A stretch of DNA of 64,000 nucleotides from Planotetraspora mira (GTDB taxonomy: Bacteria; Actinomycetota; Actinomycetes; Streptosporangiales; Streptosporangiaceae): assembly GCF_016863275.1 (NCBI RefSeq), contig NZ_BOOO01000034.1:124001-188000 (forward strand), written 5' to 3'. The first letter of the stretch is position 1. The number at the start of each line of letters is the position of its first letter. Both the position numbers and the translations under genes were made by a program. Below the pieces are notes generated by a model that saw only the letters and a list, made by a program, of their open reading frames with translations, did no database searches and was not told the DNA's origin. This document shows, in pieces, positions 26,823 through 36,046 of the stretch.

Positions 26823-26881
26823 GCCCGTGCTCGCCGGCGTCCCGGTGCCTTGGACACCATGACCGGCCGGCGAGCACGGGC
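26823..26881 (+). terminator. Long-loop hairpin after paralogue 2
   Basis: A perfect 15-bp stem (26823-26837 with 26867-26881) sharing its arms with the hairpin behind paralogue 1. Confidence 0.7.
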
Positions 26882-27007
26882 ACCTGGCGAAGCTCACAGC
26901 CAAGGGCCGAGATGGTCCCGGAAGATCGCACACGAGACTGTGCATTCCCGCAAGTTACCGATCAATAGATATCCGCTTTGCCCTACCTTGCCGTGGAACT
27001 TCCTACT

Positions 27008-27835
27008 GTGTCTGGCGTGGAGAACCTCTTAGGTGAGTTCCTCCGTGCCCGACGGCAGGCGACGACCGTCGAACGGGCGGGGCTACTGCGAGGTGCGGGC
27101 AGCCGCCGTACGCCAGGGTTGCGCCGCGACGAGGTCGCAATGCTGGCAGGAGTCAGCGTCGACTACTACATGCGACTGGAGCAGGGAAGGGAACGCAGCC
27201 CCTCCGATGCTGTGCTGAACGCCCTGGCCGGGGCCTTCGGCCTTGACTACGAGGCCACAGGACACCTGCACGAGCTTGCCCGTTCTGCGCGAGGAAGTTT
27301 CAGACGTACGCATGTGGCTGACCGCGTCTCCCCGTCCGTTCTCCGCCTCGTGAACAACTGGGAGAATGTCCTGGCGTTCGTGGTGAACCGCCGGTTGGAC
27401 GTGCTCGTGCAAAACGCCGCGACCGCAGCCTTTATTGAGGGCTTGTCCGATAGCGACAACCTGCTTCGACTGACCTTCCTCAACCCGGCGTCACACGAAT
27501 TCTTCCTCGACTGGGAGCAGGAGGCACGGTTCAAGGTCGCCCATATGCGCGCTGCAGTCGGTGCAGACCTCGACGACCCATCGGTTCTCACCCTGGTGGA
27601 GGAGTTATCGCGCGCAAGCGAGGACTTTCGCCGAATGTGGGAAAGCCATGACATACAGGTCAAACCGCATGAGATAGGGCGCTACCACCATCATCGTGTC
27701 GGCGATCTGACTCTCTGGCATGCGACGTTCTCCATCGACGGTGCCCCCGGCCAGCGACTCTTTGTCGCACATGCCGAGCCCGGCACCCCATCCGACGACG
27801 CCCTGGCCAGGTTGTCCGCCACTCAGCTCAGCTAG
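27008..27835 (+). CDS. XRE-type HTH regulator with MmyB-like domain
   Basis: About 275 residues from GTG 27008 (starts at 26978 or 27017 are possible; no clear Shine-Dalgarno site, so it may be leaderless). The HTH includes PGLRRDEVAMLAGVSVDYYM and RLEQGRE. The MmyB-like ligand domain contains RRLDVLVQNAATAAF and EDFRRMWESHDI. It resembles the regulator at 18699 but is a separate paralogue. No divergent target is present; the next gene in the same direction is an isochorismatase family hydrolase 290 bp away. Confidence 0.88.
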   Translation: MSGVENLLGEFLRARRQATTVERAGLLRGAGSRRTPGLRRDEVAMLAGVSVDYYMRLEQGRERSPSDAVLNALAGAFGLDYEATGHLHELARSARGSFRRTHVADRVSPSVLRLVNNWENVLAFVVNRRLDVLVQNAATAAFIEGLSDSDNLLRLTFLNPASHEFFLDWEQEARFKVAHMRAAVGADLDDPSVLTLVEELSRASEDFRRMWESHDIQVKPHEIGRYHHHRVGDLTLWHATFSIDGAPGQRLFVAHAEPGTPSDDALARLSATQLS

Positions 27836-28125
27836 CACACACACGTAACCTGATCATGAATGCGAGCGGCCCCCGGCATCACCCGAGAGACCGCCCGCAA
27901 CACCATCGAAGACACGCCCCCACCAGGGCCGCCTGCCCGTATGCGTACGACCCGGGAGGCCGCCCATGCACGGCACTGACCAGCAGAACTACGTCGCTCT
28001 TTGCCGCCTGAAGCCTCGTGGCCCGGATTGGCGTTGCTGACCTTCGGTGATGAAACGCCCGCGCGCTTCTTCCGCTCAGGGCGCGCCTCGCTGCGTTCGC
28101 AAACGGCAAAGAAGGCGACGACGAA

Positions 28126-28776
28126 ATGGAAATCCAGCAAAGCGACACCGGGATCGTGTTCATCGACCCGCAGAACGACGTGCTGAGCGAGACCGGGACA
28201 AGCTGGGCCGAGGTCGGAGCGAGCGTCACTGAGAACGGCACGATTGAGAACATGGAGCGGATCTTCAGGGCCGCGAAGCAAGAGGGCTATGAGGTGTTCA
28301 TATCCCCTCACTACTTCTATCCCACAGACAACGGCTGGCTGTTCAACGGTCCTCTGGAGGCCGAGGAACTCCAGACCCGCACGTTCGCCCGGAGCGGCCC
28401 GCTGGATTTGACCGGTTTCGCCGACTCCGGTGCCGACTGGCTGGATCGGTTCAAGCCATACATCGACGACGGCGTGACGATCGTCGCCTCTCCGCACAAG
28501 GTGTTCGGCCCGCAGACCAACGATCTGGTCCTGCAGATGCGCAAACGCGGGATCGGGAAGGTCATTCTCGGCGGCATGCTCGCGAATATGTGCGTCGAAT
28601 CCCACCTGCGCGAATTCCTCGAGCAGGGTTTCCAGGTCGCGGTCGTCAAGGATGCCACCGCCGGCCCCCGACATCCCGACTGGGGCGACGGCTACCAGGC
28701 GGCGATCATCAACTACCGGTTCCTTGCCCATTGGGTCCCGTCGACCGAGGAAGTGACCGGCCGCATGGGCCGGTAG
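28126..28776 (+). CDS. Isochorismatase-family cysteine hydrolase
   Basis: A 216-residue enzyme with the full catalytic triad of the family: D14 in VFIDPQND, K125 in SPHKVFG, and nucleophile C156 in GGMLANMCVESHLRE, with the cis-peptide before the Cys loop. These enzymes hydrolyse amide or vinyl-ether bonds, for example in biuret, nicotinamide or isochorismate. Substrate is not evident. The insertion HYFYPTDNGWLFN is typical of the cysteine hydrolase subgroup. Confidence 0.9.
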   Translation: MEIQQSDTGIVFIDPQNDVLSETGTSWAEVGASVTENGTIENMERIFRAAKQEGYEVFISPHYFYPTDNGWLFNGPLEAEELQTRTFARSGPLDLTGFADSGADWLDRFKPYIDDGVTIVASPHKVFGPQTNDLVLQMRKRGIGKVILGGMLANMCVESHLREFLEQGFQVAVVKDATAGPRHPDWGDGYQAAIINYRFLAHWVPSTEEVTGRMGR

Positions 28777-28804
28777 CTCGCGCCGCGCGATCTAGGATCG
28801 GGCC

Positions 28805-29749
28805 ATGCCCTTGACCGCGAACGACGTCGACCGGTTCGAGGCCTTCAGGCCGCGGCTGGAGGCCATCGCCTACCGCCTCCTCGGCTCCGCCGGGGAGGCG
28901 GAGGACGCCGTGCAGGAGACGTTCCTGCGCTGGCAGGCCGCCGACATCGACCGCATCGAGGTCCCCGAGGCATGGCTGACGAAGGTCCTCACCAACCTGT
29001 GCCTCAACCAGCTCACCTCCGCGCGGGCGCGCCGCGAGACCTATGTGGGCCAATGGCTTCCCGAGCCGCTGCTCGCCGGGGACCCGATGCTCGGCCCGGC
29101 CGACACCGCCGAGCAGCGCGAATCGGTCTCGTACGCGGTCCTCACCCTCATGGAGCGCCTGTCCCCGAACGAGCGGGCGGTGTACGTGCTGCGGGAGGCC
29201 TTCGACTACCCGCACCGGGAGATCGCCGAGATCCTCGACATCACCGAGGCCGCCAGCCAGCAGATCTTCCACCGCGCCAAGAAGCACGTCGCAGACGGCA
29301 AGGCCCGCACCGAGGTCGACGAGGCCGCCGCCCGGCGGATCGTCCAGGAATTCCTGGCGGCCGCCACCAGCGGCCAGATCGAGCCGCTCGTGCGCCTGCT
29401 CACCGAGGACGCCGGCTCGATCGGTGACGGCGGCGGGAAGGTCCCGGCGGTCGCCAAGGCGATCAAGGGCGCTGTCGCGGTCGCGAGGTTCATGAGGGGC
29501 CTGTTCAAACCCGGCGAGGCCAAGCGCGCCCTGGCCGGCGGCACGCCCGAGGTCTATGCCTGGACCGCCAACGGCGACCCCGCCGTCGTGGCCATCGTGG
29601 ACGGCCGGGTCGTCGGTGTCATGTGCCTGGAGGTCACCGCCGAGGGCATCTCCGCGGTCCACAACCAGGTCAACCCCGACAAGCTCGAACGCGCGACCGC
29701 GCATTGGGCGGCCGCCGACCACGGGAAGCCCCTGTTCAACGCCTTCTAA
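28805..29749 (+). CDS. sigJ: ECF41-type sigma factor (SigJ-like) with C-terminal SnoaL domain
   Basis: A 314-residue sigma factor. Region 2 (about 10-75) has EAEDAVQETFLRW. Region 4 (about 110-165) has NERAVYVLREAFDYPHREIA and the HTH ITEAASQQIFHRAKKH. The linker DGGGK and the terminal NPDKL motif are diagnostic of ECF41, whose fused NTF2-like domain regulates the sigma factor itself instead of a separate anti-sigma factor. ECF41 genes usually sit beside the oxidoreductase or decarboxylase they control; here that is the FAD enzyme 94 bp downstream. Confidence 0.94.
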   Translation: MPLTANDVDRFEAFRPRLEAIAYRLLGSAGEAEDAVQETFLRWQAADIDRIEVPEAWLTKVLTNLCLNQLTSARARRETYVGQWLPEPLLAGDPMLGPADTAEQRESVSYAVLTLMERLSPNERAVYVLREAFDYPHREIAEILDITEAASQQIFHRAKKHVADGKARTEVDEAAARRIVQEFLAAATSGQIEPLVRLLTEDAGSIGDGGGKVPAVAKAIKGAVAVARFMRGLFKPGEAKRALAGGTPEVYAWTANGDPAVVAIVDGRVVGVMCLEVTAEGISAVHNQVNPDKLERATAHWAAADHGKPLFNAF

Positions 29750-29842
29750 TCGCTATGTGAGGTGCTTCACATCGCGTTCCTGTCAGGAAACGGCGGGCCG
29801 CCCGGTTCAAGTGGCGAACCCGCGCAAGACAGGAGCAAGGGA

Positions 29843-31039
29843 ATGCAGCACCGCATCGTCGTCCTCGGAGCCGGATACGTCGGAGCCATCGCCGCCGGCC
29901 GCCTCGCCAAGCGGCTCCACCGCGAGGACGTCGCCATCACCCTCGTCAACGCCGAGCCCGACTTCGTCGAACGCGTCCGCATGCACCAGCTGGCGACCGG
30001 CCAGGACCTCAAGCCCCGGCCATTCAGCGAGATGTTCGCGGGCACGGGCGTCGAACTGAGGCTCGCGAAGGTCACCGGCGTCGACGTCGACCGCAAGACC
30101 GTCGCCGTCATCGACGCGAACGGCGCCGAAGAACTCACCTACGACACGCTCGTCTACGCCCTCGGCAGCGGCTGGAACGCCCAAGGCGTCCCCGGGACCG
30201 CCGAGCACGCCTATGAGATCGCCGGCCGCCCCGGAGCACTCCGGCTGCGCGAGCGCCTGGCCCGCCTCGACGCCGGGCAGACCGTGGTCGTCGTCGGCGG
30301 CGGCCTCACCGGCCTGGAGGCCGCGACCGAGATCGCCGAGGCACGCCCAGACCTGAGCGTCGCCCTCGCCGCCCGCGGCGGCCTCGGCGACTGGCTCTCG
30401 CCCAAGGGCCGCGAGCACCTGCGGAAGGTCTTCGGCAAGCTCGGAATCACCGCGCACGAGCACGCCGCCGTCACCGGCGTCGCAGCCGACCGCGTCGCCA
30501 CCGCCGACGGCACGGCCATCCCGGCCGCGGTCGCCGTGTGGACCACGGGCTTCGCGGTCCACCCGATCGCGAAGGTGACCGCCCTGGAGGTCACCGACAC
30601 CGGCCAGATCGTGGTCGACGGGACCATGCGCTCGGTCTCGCACCCGGACGTGTACGCCGTCGGCGACGCGGCCATGGTGATGGGCCCCGGGGACAAGCCG
30701 CTGCGGATGTCGTGCGCCTCGGGAATTCCGACCGCGTGGCAGGCCGCCGACGCGATCGCGGCACGCCTGACCGGCGCGAAGCTCCCGAACGTGTCGATCC
30801 GCTACTTCAACCAGTGCATCTCACTGGGCCGCAAGGAGGGCTTGATCCAGTACGTCACCGCCGACGACCGCGCCGTGCGAGCGGTCCTGACCGGACGGCT
30901 CGCCGCCCTCTACAAGGAGCTGATCTGCAAGGGCGCCGCCTGGAGCGTCGCCAACCCGAGGCTCGGGCTGCCGACCCGGCGCCACCGCGTCACGCAGGAG
31001 CAGGCCGCAGCGGGCTCGGCCGTCGAGGCGACGGCGTAG
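29843..31039 (+). CDS. FAD-dependent NAD(P)H oxidoreductase (NDH-2-like)
   Basis: A 398-residue flavoprotein: FAD-binding GAGYVGAIAAGRLAKR at the N-terminus, the second dinucleotide motif VVVGGGLTGLEAATEI near 155, and the C-terminal FAD signature DVYAVGDAAMV. The membrane-anchoring tail typical of respiratory NDH-2 is not obvious. The start is ATG 29843, preceded by AGGAGCAAGGGA. It follows an ECF41 sigma gene and is the likely target of that sigma factor. A TGTCAGGAA stretch near 29779 could be part of the promoter, but the -10 element is not clear. Confidence 0.9.
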   Translation: MQHRIVVLGAGYVGAIAAGRLAKRLHREDVAITLVNAEPDFVERVRMHQLATGQDLKPRPFSEMFAGTGVELRLAKVTGVDVDRKTVAVIDANGAEELTYDTLVYALGSGWNAQGVPGTAEHAYEIAGRPGALRLRERLARLDAGQTVVVVGGGLTGLEAATEIAEARPDLSVALAARGGLGDWLSPKGREHLRKVFGKLGITAHEHAAVTGVAADRVATADGTAIPAAVAVWTTGFAVHPIAKVTALEVTDTGQIVVDGTMRSVSHPDVYAVGDAAMVMGPGDKPLRMSCASGIPTAWQAADAIAARLTGAKLPNVSIRYFNQCISLGRKEGLIQYVTADDRAVRAVLTGRLAALYKELICKGAAWSVANPRLGLPTRRHRVTQEQAAAGSAVEATA

Positions 31040-31147
31040 AGCACGAAGCGAAGCGAGCGCCATCGAGGCTGCCGCGTCCCAGGCCGGCCCTCCTCGTGAA
31101 CACCCCTGAAGATCCGAACTCCGTACAGGCCCTAGTAGCCCAGTAGC

Positions 31148-34100
31148 TCAGTCGCCGACGTGCACGTGCGCGGCCCACCGCGTCGGCACGGCCGGGTAGG
31201 CGTCCCTCATGCGGCGCAGTGTCTCGGTTAGCGCGGTGGCCGCGTGAGCGGTGTCGGCGGGCCGGGTGCCGTGCGCGGTGAGCGCCGCGTACACGGCCAC
31301 GGCGGTCTCGGTGCTGTCCGCGGTGTGCCACAGCGTGCCGATGACGCTGCGGAAGCCGGCGAGGTGGAACGCCGATGTCAGGTTCAGCGGCTCGTCCAGC
31401 AGCGCTGGGTCGGGACCGGCCGTGTCGCAAGCGGACAGGAACGCGAGCTGCGCTTGCGTGGTGCGCAGGTCGCGCACGAACGACGGCACGAACATCCCGT
31501 CGCTGAGCATCAGCCCGCCGAGGTCGGGGTGCCCGGCGGAGCTGATCGGCCTACCGTGGCAGGCGAAGTGCGCGATCGGGTGCTCGTGCAAGCCCTCCTT
31601 GATGGCGTCCGCGGTGGCGGCCGAGTCGAGGAGCACGGTGGAGCCGGGCAGCAGCGCGGCCACCGCCTCGGCCTCGGCGCGGGCGCTCGGCAGCACAGGC
31701 ATGCCCTTGCGTTCGCCGACACCGACGACGAGTGCGGTGTGGCGGGTGTGGCGCGGCCGGGGTGTGGTGACGGTGTCGGCGAGCGCGGTGAGCGACGGCG
31801 TGTATGAGGAGACGACGCGGTCGAACACGGTCTGACCGGCAGCTTCACGGTGCCTGCCCGCCGCGTGCAGCGGCAGCCCCGCCGCGACGCCGATCGGGCA
31901 CCACCACAGCCGCGCGTCCGTGACCCGCTCCAACACCGGCCCGGCCGTGGTGTCCCACAACCACTCCAGCACGGCGTGCACGTCCAGCTGGGCCTCCTCG
32001 CGCCGGTCGAACGAGCACGCCGGGTCCTTCACGTCAGCGAGCGCTTCCCGCAGCTTCCTGACCTGGGTACGGGCTGTGATCTCGGTCATCTGCCGCAGCG
32101 GCACGGCCTCGATGGGCTCCAAGTAGTCGCCGGGAACGACGAACGCGGTGCCGGCCGCGCTGACGACCACCGCGGTATGCCCGATCGCGCGGTGGCGCAG
32201 CAGTTCGAGGTCTGGCGCCGCCAGCAGGTTCTCGAGTCCGGGGACCGCCCGCGCCTCTGCGACCAGGTGGTCGCGCTTCGCCGCGAGCCGCCGTATCCGT
32301 TCGACGGCATCAGGCCGCGGGTCCCAGTCGCGCGTGGAGGTCCGGCCCTGGTACTCCACCTCGATGTGGAATGTCATGTCGGAGTACGAGTCGGCCTCGG
32401 CCAGCTCCTGCTCCACCTGGCTCAGCTTTTCGGCGAGCTCCGGCCGGATCTCGCGCAGCTTCGCCCAGCCGCGGCGGATGCCCCACGCGTCGCCGAAGAG
32501 CACGGCTCGGCACTGTTCGACAAGCTCCAACGCCCGGTCCAGCTCGCCCGACCGCGCCCCGGCGTCCACCACCTGGTCGGCGAGCCCGTCCAGCTGCCGT
32601 ACGGCCCGCAGCCGCTGGGATCGCGGCAGCGCCCGGCTGACCGTCGCGGGAATGGCGGCGATCACGCGTTCCTGCGCGTCCAGCGCCGTCGCCGGGTCCG
32701 CCTCGGCGAGCATCGCGGCTTGCTGCTGCTCGCACACCATCCGGTGTTGTGCGGAGGCGGCCGGATGCGCGCTGACCGCCCGGAAGTGGGTGATCGCCAG
32801 TTCACGCAGCTCATCGGCTCGCGGTCCGCCGAAGGTGGCGAGCTCACGGGCCGAGCGCGCGAGTGCGAACGCCCGCAACGGCCACCAGTGGTGGTCCGGC
32901 GGCGTCTCACGGACCGCCTTCTCGGCGAGCTCGAGCGAGTCGTCCAGCGCACCCAGGTCGCCGCAGTGCCGGTACCGGTGGTAGAGCAGGTCGGCGATCG
33001 TGCTCTCGATGCGCGCGTTGTCGGGGTGGTCGGGGGCCAGGAGTGCGAGTGCGGCCCTGTAGGCGCGCTCGGCCTCGCGGTACGGCTCCGCGTCTGTCAC
33101 CTTCGTGGTGTTCGCCTGGGACTGCACGGCGGCGGCGTAGTTGTAGAGCATCCCGATGCGGCGCACGTCGTGCGTCGGGATGATGGCCACCGCCTGCGCA
33201 CCTGCGTCGACGGCCTTGGCGAACAGGCTGTGGTCCCCGTCCTCGGCCACCTTCTGCGCCGCGAGGGACAACGTCGACCAGCGCAACGGGAGGTTCTCGT
33301 CGCCGGGAGGGGTCAGCTCGATGGCCTCCTCCATGACGGTGACGGCCTCCTGGCCGGCCGCCGGGTTGGCGCCGAGCTCGAACTGCCGGACCAGCGCGGA
33401 CGCCAGGGTGGTGAGCCGCAGTGCTCGCTGACCCTGGTCTCGTGCAGGTAGCTCCACCAGCGCGCGGGCCGCGTCGACCGCGTCTTTCGCGTCGTCGGGG
33501 GAGCGGGTCTGGATGGCGATGGTCGAGGTGGCATTGGCGATCGCCGCCTGCAGCTTGGCCCGGCCCGCGTCGTCGGGTGACGTGGTGAGCAGCGCTTCGG
33601 TGACAGCGTCGTAGGCGAGTCCGATCGCCGTGGTGTCGCCGCCGAGCTCCCAGAGGTCGTCATGTGTGTGGTAGAGGTCCAGCAGCGCGTCCAGCCTGCC
33701 CTCGTGGTCGAGCGGCAGCCCGATGGCGAGCAACCACGCCTGGTCTCGCCGTTCCACCAGCACGCCGGGCCGGATTTCCTGTCGCAGCAGGGTCTCCACC
33801 TTGTCGCGCTGCGCCTGCAGAACACGGGGATCGCGGTGGCAGGTCCGCAGGAACCGCGCCACATCCGGCCCGATCTGGCTGCTGACCTCATTCTCGAGCT
33901 GGGAGAGCGCGGGCAGCGTCGCCGTGTTGCCGAAGTCCCGCTCCAGCGCGGCGGCGAGGTCGCGGCACGTGACGAACGCGCCGGCCAGGTGGATCGGCGG
34001 GGCGCCGTTCGCGTAGAGGTCGGACTCGTACTGCGCGAGCTCGATCACGACGTCGCGCCACACCGGGCGTTCCCGCAGTGCCAGCTGGGCGGCGGCCCGG

Positions 34101-34705
34101 TAGTCGGCGAGCACTTGACCTCGCCGCCTGCCCGCGTTCCCCTGTGCGCGGGCGCGGTCGACCAGCCGGCGGGCGCGTTGCGGGTCGTCGCGGGGCGTGT
34201 GGGCGATCGTCCAGTGCAGCCCGTTGACGACGGGCTCGGCATAGTTGTCCGTGCCGTCGAGCTCGTCGAGCACGAGCAGCAACCTGGCGTGGTCGGCGAT
34301 GAGCGCGGCAGTCATCCGCTCGTCGTCCACCGCGTCCATCAACGCGGTATAGGCGTTCACGAAGTAGACGAGCGATCCGGGGTCCTGGCGTGCGTGGAAA
34401 TCCGCCCGTGCCTCCTCCAGCTCCCGGTACTGCTCCGTGGAGGTGACGCGGGCGACCGCGGGATCGCCGGCCTGACCTGTGAGGGAGGCCGCGATCTCCC
34501 GGTCGATCAGTCCGTCGAACCCGCTCTGCGCGCGGTACCGGTGCCAGTGCGCCTGCGCGAGGTGCGGCAGCAGGTGCCGCGGACAGTGCTGCGGTAGCGG
34601 CAGGACGGCGGCGAGCAGCGCGCCGACGTCGCCGGAGTACTCGAAGGTCTCGACCACCAACCGGACGTTGTCGTACACGCGCAGCCCCCGATCCGTCCCG
34701 TTCAC
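31148..34705 (-). CDS. TPR-CHAT caspase-like protease
   Basis: A 1185-residue cytoplasmic protein. About 800 residues of alpha-helical repeats (TPR-like; for example ALELVEQCRAVLFGDAWGIR) lead into a C-terminal CHAT domain from about 880. The caspase-type dyad is complete: His at about 1050 in AHFACHG and Cys at about 1093 in FLSACDTAG; GTLWHTADS follows as in the family. CHAT proteases cut specific partners after a sensor is triggered, and many act in bacterial conflict systems. GTG 34705 is preferred as start because the 18 upstream codons overlap the divergent gene. Two coupled genes run the other way from the same 45-bp gap. Confidence 0.92.
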   Translation of the reverse strand: MNGTDRGLRVYDNVRLVVETFEYSGDVGALLAAVLPLPQHCPRHLLPHLAQAHWHRYRAQSGFDGLIDREIAASLTGQAGDPAVARVTSTEQYRELEEARADFHARQDPGSLVYFVNAYTALMDAVDDERMTAALIADHARLLLVLDELDGTDNYAEPVVNGLHWTIAHTPRDDPQRARRLVDRARAQGNAGRRRGQVLADYRAAAQLALRERPVWRDVVIELAQYESDLYANGAPPIHLAGAFVTCRDLAAALERDFGNTATLPALSQLENEVSSQIGPDVARFLRTCHRDPRVLQAQRDKVETLLRQEIRPGVLVERRDQAWLLAIGLPLDHEGRLDALLDLYHTHDDLWELGGDTTAIGLAYDAVTEALLTTSPDDAGRAKLQAAIANATSTIAIQTRSPDDAKDAVDAARALVELPARDQGQRALRLTTLASALVRQFELGANPAAGQEAVTVMEEAIELTPPGDENLPLRWSTLSLAAQKVAEDGDHSLFAKAVDAGAQAVAIIPTHDVRRIGMLYNYAAAVQSQANTTKVTDAEPYREAERAYRAALALLAPDHPDNARIESTIADLLYHRYRHCGDLGALDDSLELAEKAVRETPPDHHWWPLRAFALARSARELATFGGPRADELRELAITHFRAVSAHPAASAQHRMVCEQQQAAMLAEADPATALDAQERVIAAIPATVSRALPRSQRLRAVRQLDGLADQVVDAGARSGELDRALELVEQCRAVLFGDAWGIRRGWAKLREIRPELAEKLSQVEQELAEADSYSDMTFHIEVEYQGRTSTRDWDPRPDAVERIRRLAAKRDHLVAEARAVPGLENLLAAPDLELLRHRAIGHTAVVVSAAGTAFVVPGDYLEPIEAVPLRQMTEITARTQVRKLREALADVKDPACSFDRREEAQLDVHAVLEWLWDTTAGPVLERVTDARLWWCPIGVAAGLPLHAAGRHREAAGQTVFDRVVSSYTPSLTALADTVTTPRPRHTRHTALVVGVGERKGMPVLPSARAEAEAVAALLPGSTVLLDSAATADAIKEGLHEHPIAHFACHGRPISSAGHPDLGGLMLSDGMFVPSFVRDLRTTQAQLAFLSACDTAGPDPALLDEPLNLTSAFHLAGFRSVIGTLWHTADSTETAVAVYAALTAHGTRPADTAHAATALTETLRRMRDAYPAVPTRWAAHVHVGD

Positions 34706-34749
34706 GGTAGCGTGACCGGGATCGTGGAGAAGGGGGTTCGGAGATCGGC

Positions 34750-35106
34750 ATGCCACCAACGACCGGTCCGCGCGTCGGAGTCCTGTGCGAGCAGGCGGGG
34801 GAGGCGCTGGCGGAACGCGCCGCTCGGTACGGCGTGGCGGACGTGCTCGCCAGGGTCGTCGCGTCGGCTTCTCGTGGTGAAGTGCCCGAAGCGGACCTCG
34901 ACCTGCTCGACAGCGCCTTCGCCGAGCACGGCATCGACAGCCTGACGCGGACGTACCGCGGTTTCGAACCGTGGCCCGGAGCGCGGGACGTGGTCGTCAC
35001 GGCGTGGGTGTGCCCGACCGGCGCGTGCCCGCGCGCGGCGACCGACAAGCAGCCGTCGTGCCGGCTCACCGGGCAACCGTTCCGCGAGACCAGGGTCGAG
35101 TTGTGA
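34750..35106 (+). CDS. Small CHAT-associated protein with C-terminal Cys motif
   Basis: A 118-residue protein. The N-terminal about 65 residues are helical and acidic (ALAERAARYGVADVLARVV). The C-terminus has CPTGACPR, then a Cys-Arg-Leu-Thr-Gly stretch, a possible zinc knuckle of three cysteines, and ends GQPFRETRVEL. It starts 45 bp from the divergent CHAT gene and overlaps the next gene by four bases (GTGA). No named family is recognised. It is a plausible substrate, adaptor or sensor for the protease. Confidence 0.78.
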   Translation: MPPTTGPRVGVLCEQAGEALAERAARYGVADVLARVVASASRGEVPEADLDLLDSAFAEHGIDSLTRTYRGFEPWPGARDVVVTAWVCPTGACPRAATDKQPSCRLTGQPFRETRVEL

Positions 35107-35984
35107 ACGCGTTCCTCACGGAGCTCGGCAAGAACCTGGCAGGTCGCTGGGCCGCCGCGCTCGCGCTGCCCGCCGCGGTGTTCGTGGCCGTGGCGGTGGT
35201 GGCGGTCGTGCTCGGACCTTCGCACGCACTCGACGTCACGCTGCTCTGGGCGCGGGCGTTGACGGTGTCCACGGGGCCGGCTTTGGTGTGGGCCGCAGCG
35301 GGGTTCCTCGCCGCGACCGCCCTGGTGGGCCTGGCGATGACCGCTTTGGGCGGTGTCGTGATCGCCGCGTGGGGAGCGACGGGCACGGGCGCCGGCAGGC
35401 CGTTCACCGCGCTGCGCCACCGTCGCTGGGAACGGGCAGGGGCGAAGGCGGATACCGCGGTCAAGGCGGTGCTGGCCGACCAGGGGAACCGCCGGGCCAA
35501 GGTCACGGCGCGTCGTGCCGTGCTGCGCCGCGACGCGATCTCCGAGCTCGAGCCGAACTGCCCGACGTGGGCGGGCGACCGGCTGCGTGCCGTCGCCGAC
35601 CGCGTCCGCCGCGGCACCGGCCTCGACCTGACCACGACGTGGCCGCGGCTGTGGCTGGTGCTGCCGGACGCGGCGCGGGCGGAGGTGACGACGGTCCAGG
35701 AGCGGTGCGCCTCAGCCGCCCGCACGCCGGTGTGGGGCTTGGCCTATCTGGTCGTCGGCGTGTACTGGTGGCCTGCGCTCGTGCCGGGGCTTTGGCTGCT
35801 GTCGGTGTCGCGACGGCGGATCCGCCGCTCGGTCGGTGTGTACGCGGACCTCGTGGAGGCCTCGGTCGACCTGCACGCTCGTGACGTCGCCAATCAACTC
35901 GGGTTCGAGCTGACGGGCCGGCTGACCCCAGAGATCGGCGCGCAGGTGACCGAGGCGCTCCAGAAGCGCTCCTCAAGTAGCTAG
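35103..35984 (+). CDS. CHAT-associated membrane protein
   Basis: A 293-residue protein from GTG 35103 (GTGA overlap with the upstream stop). Two membrane helices at about 15-38 and 55-85 are followed by a basic cytoplasmic helical region (about 90-200). A third hydrophobic pair lies around YLVVGVYWWPALVPGLWLL, and a charged helical tail follows. No enzyme motif is visible. In a CHAT locus such a protein is a candidate membrane effector, whose pore-forming part would be freed or activated by cleavage; that is inference from context. Confidence 0.8.
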   Translation: MNAFLTELGKNLAGRWAAALALPAAVFVAVAVVAVVLGPSHALDVTLLWARALTVSTGPALVWAAAGFLAATALVGLAMTALGGVVIAAWGATGTGAGRPFTALRHRRWERAGAKADTAVKAVLADQGNRRAKVTARRAVLRRDAISELEPNCPTWAGDRLRAVADRVRRGTGLDLTTTWPRLWLVLPDAARAEVTTVQERCASAARTPVWGLAYLVVGVYWWPALVPGLWLLSVSRRRIRRSVGVYADLVEASVDLHARDVANQLGFELTGRLTPEIGAQVTEALQKRSSSS

Positions 35985-36046
35985 GTGAACTGGGGCTCCC
36001 GCCCCGAGAGCGCCCTCAACGGTGATCGTTCTGGCGAAGTGACCCA

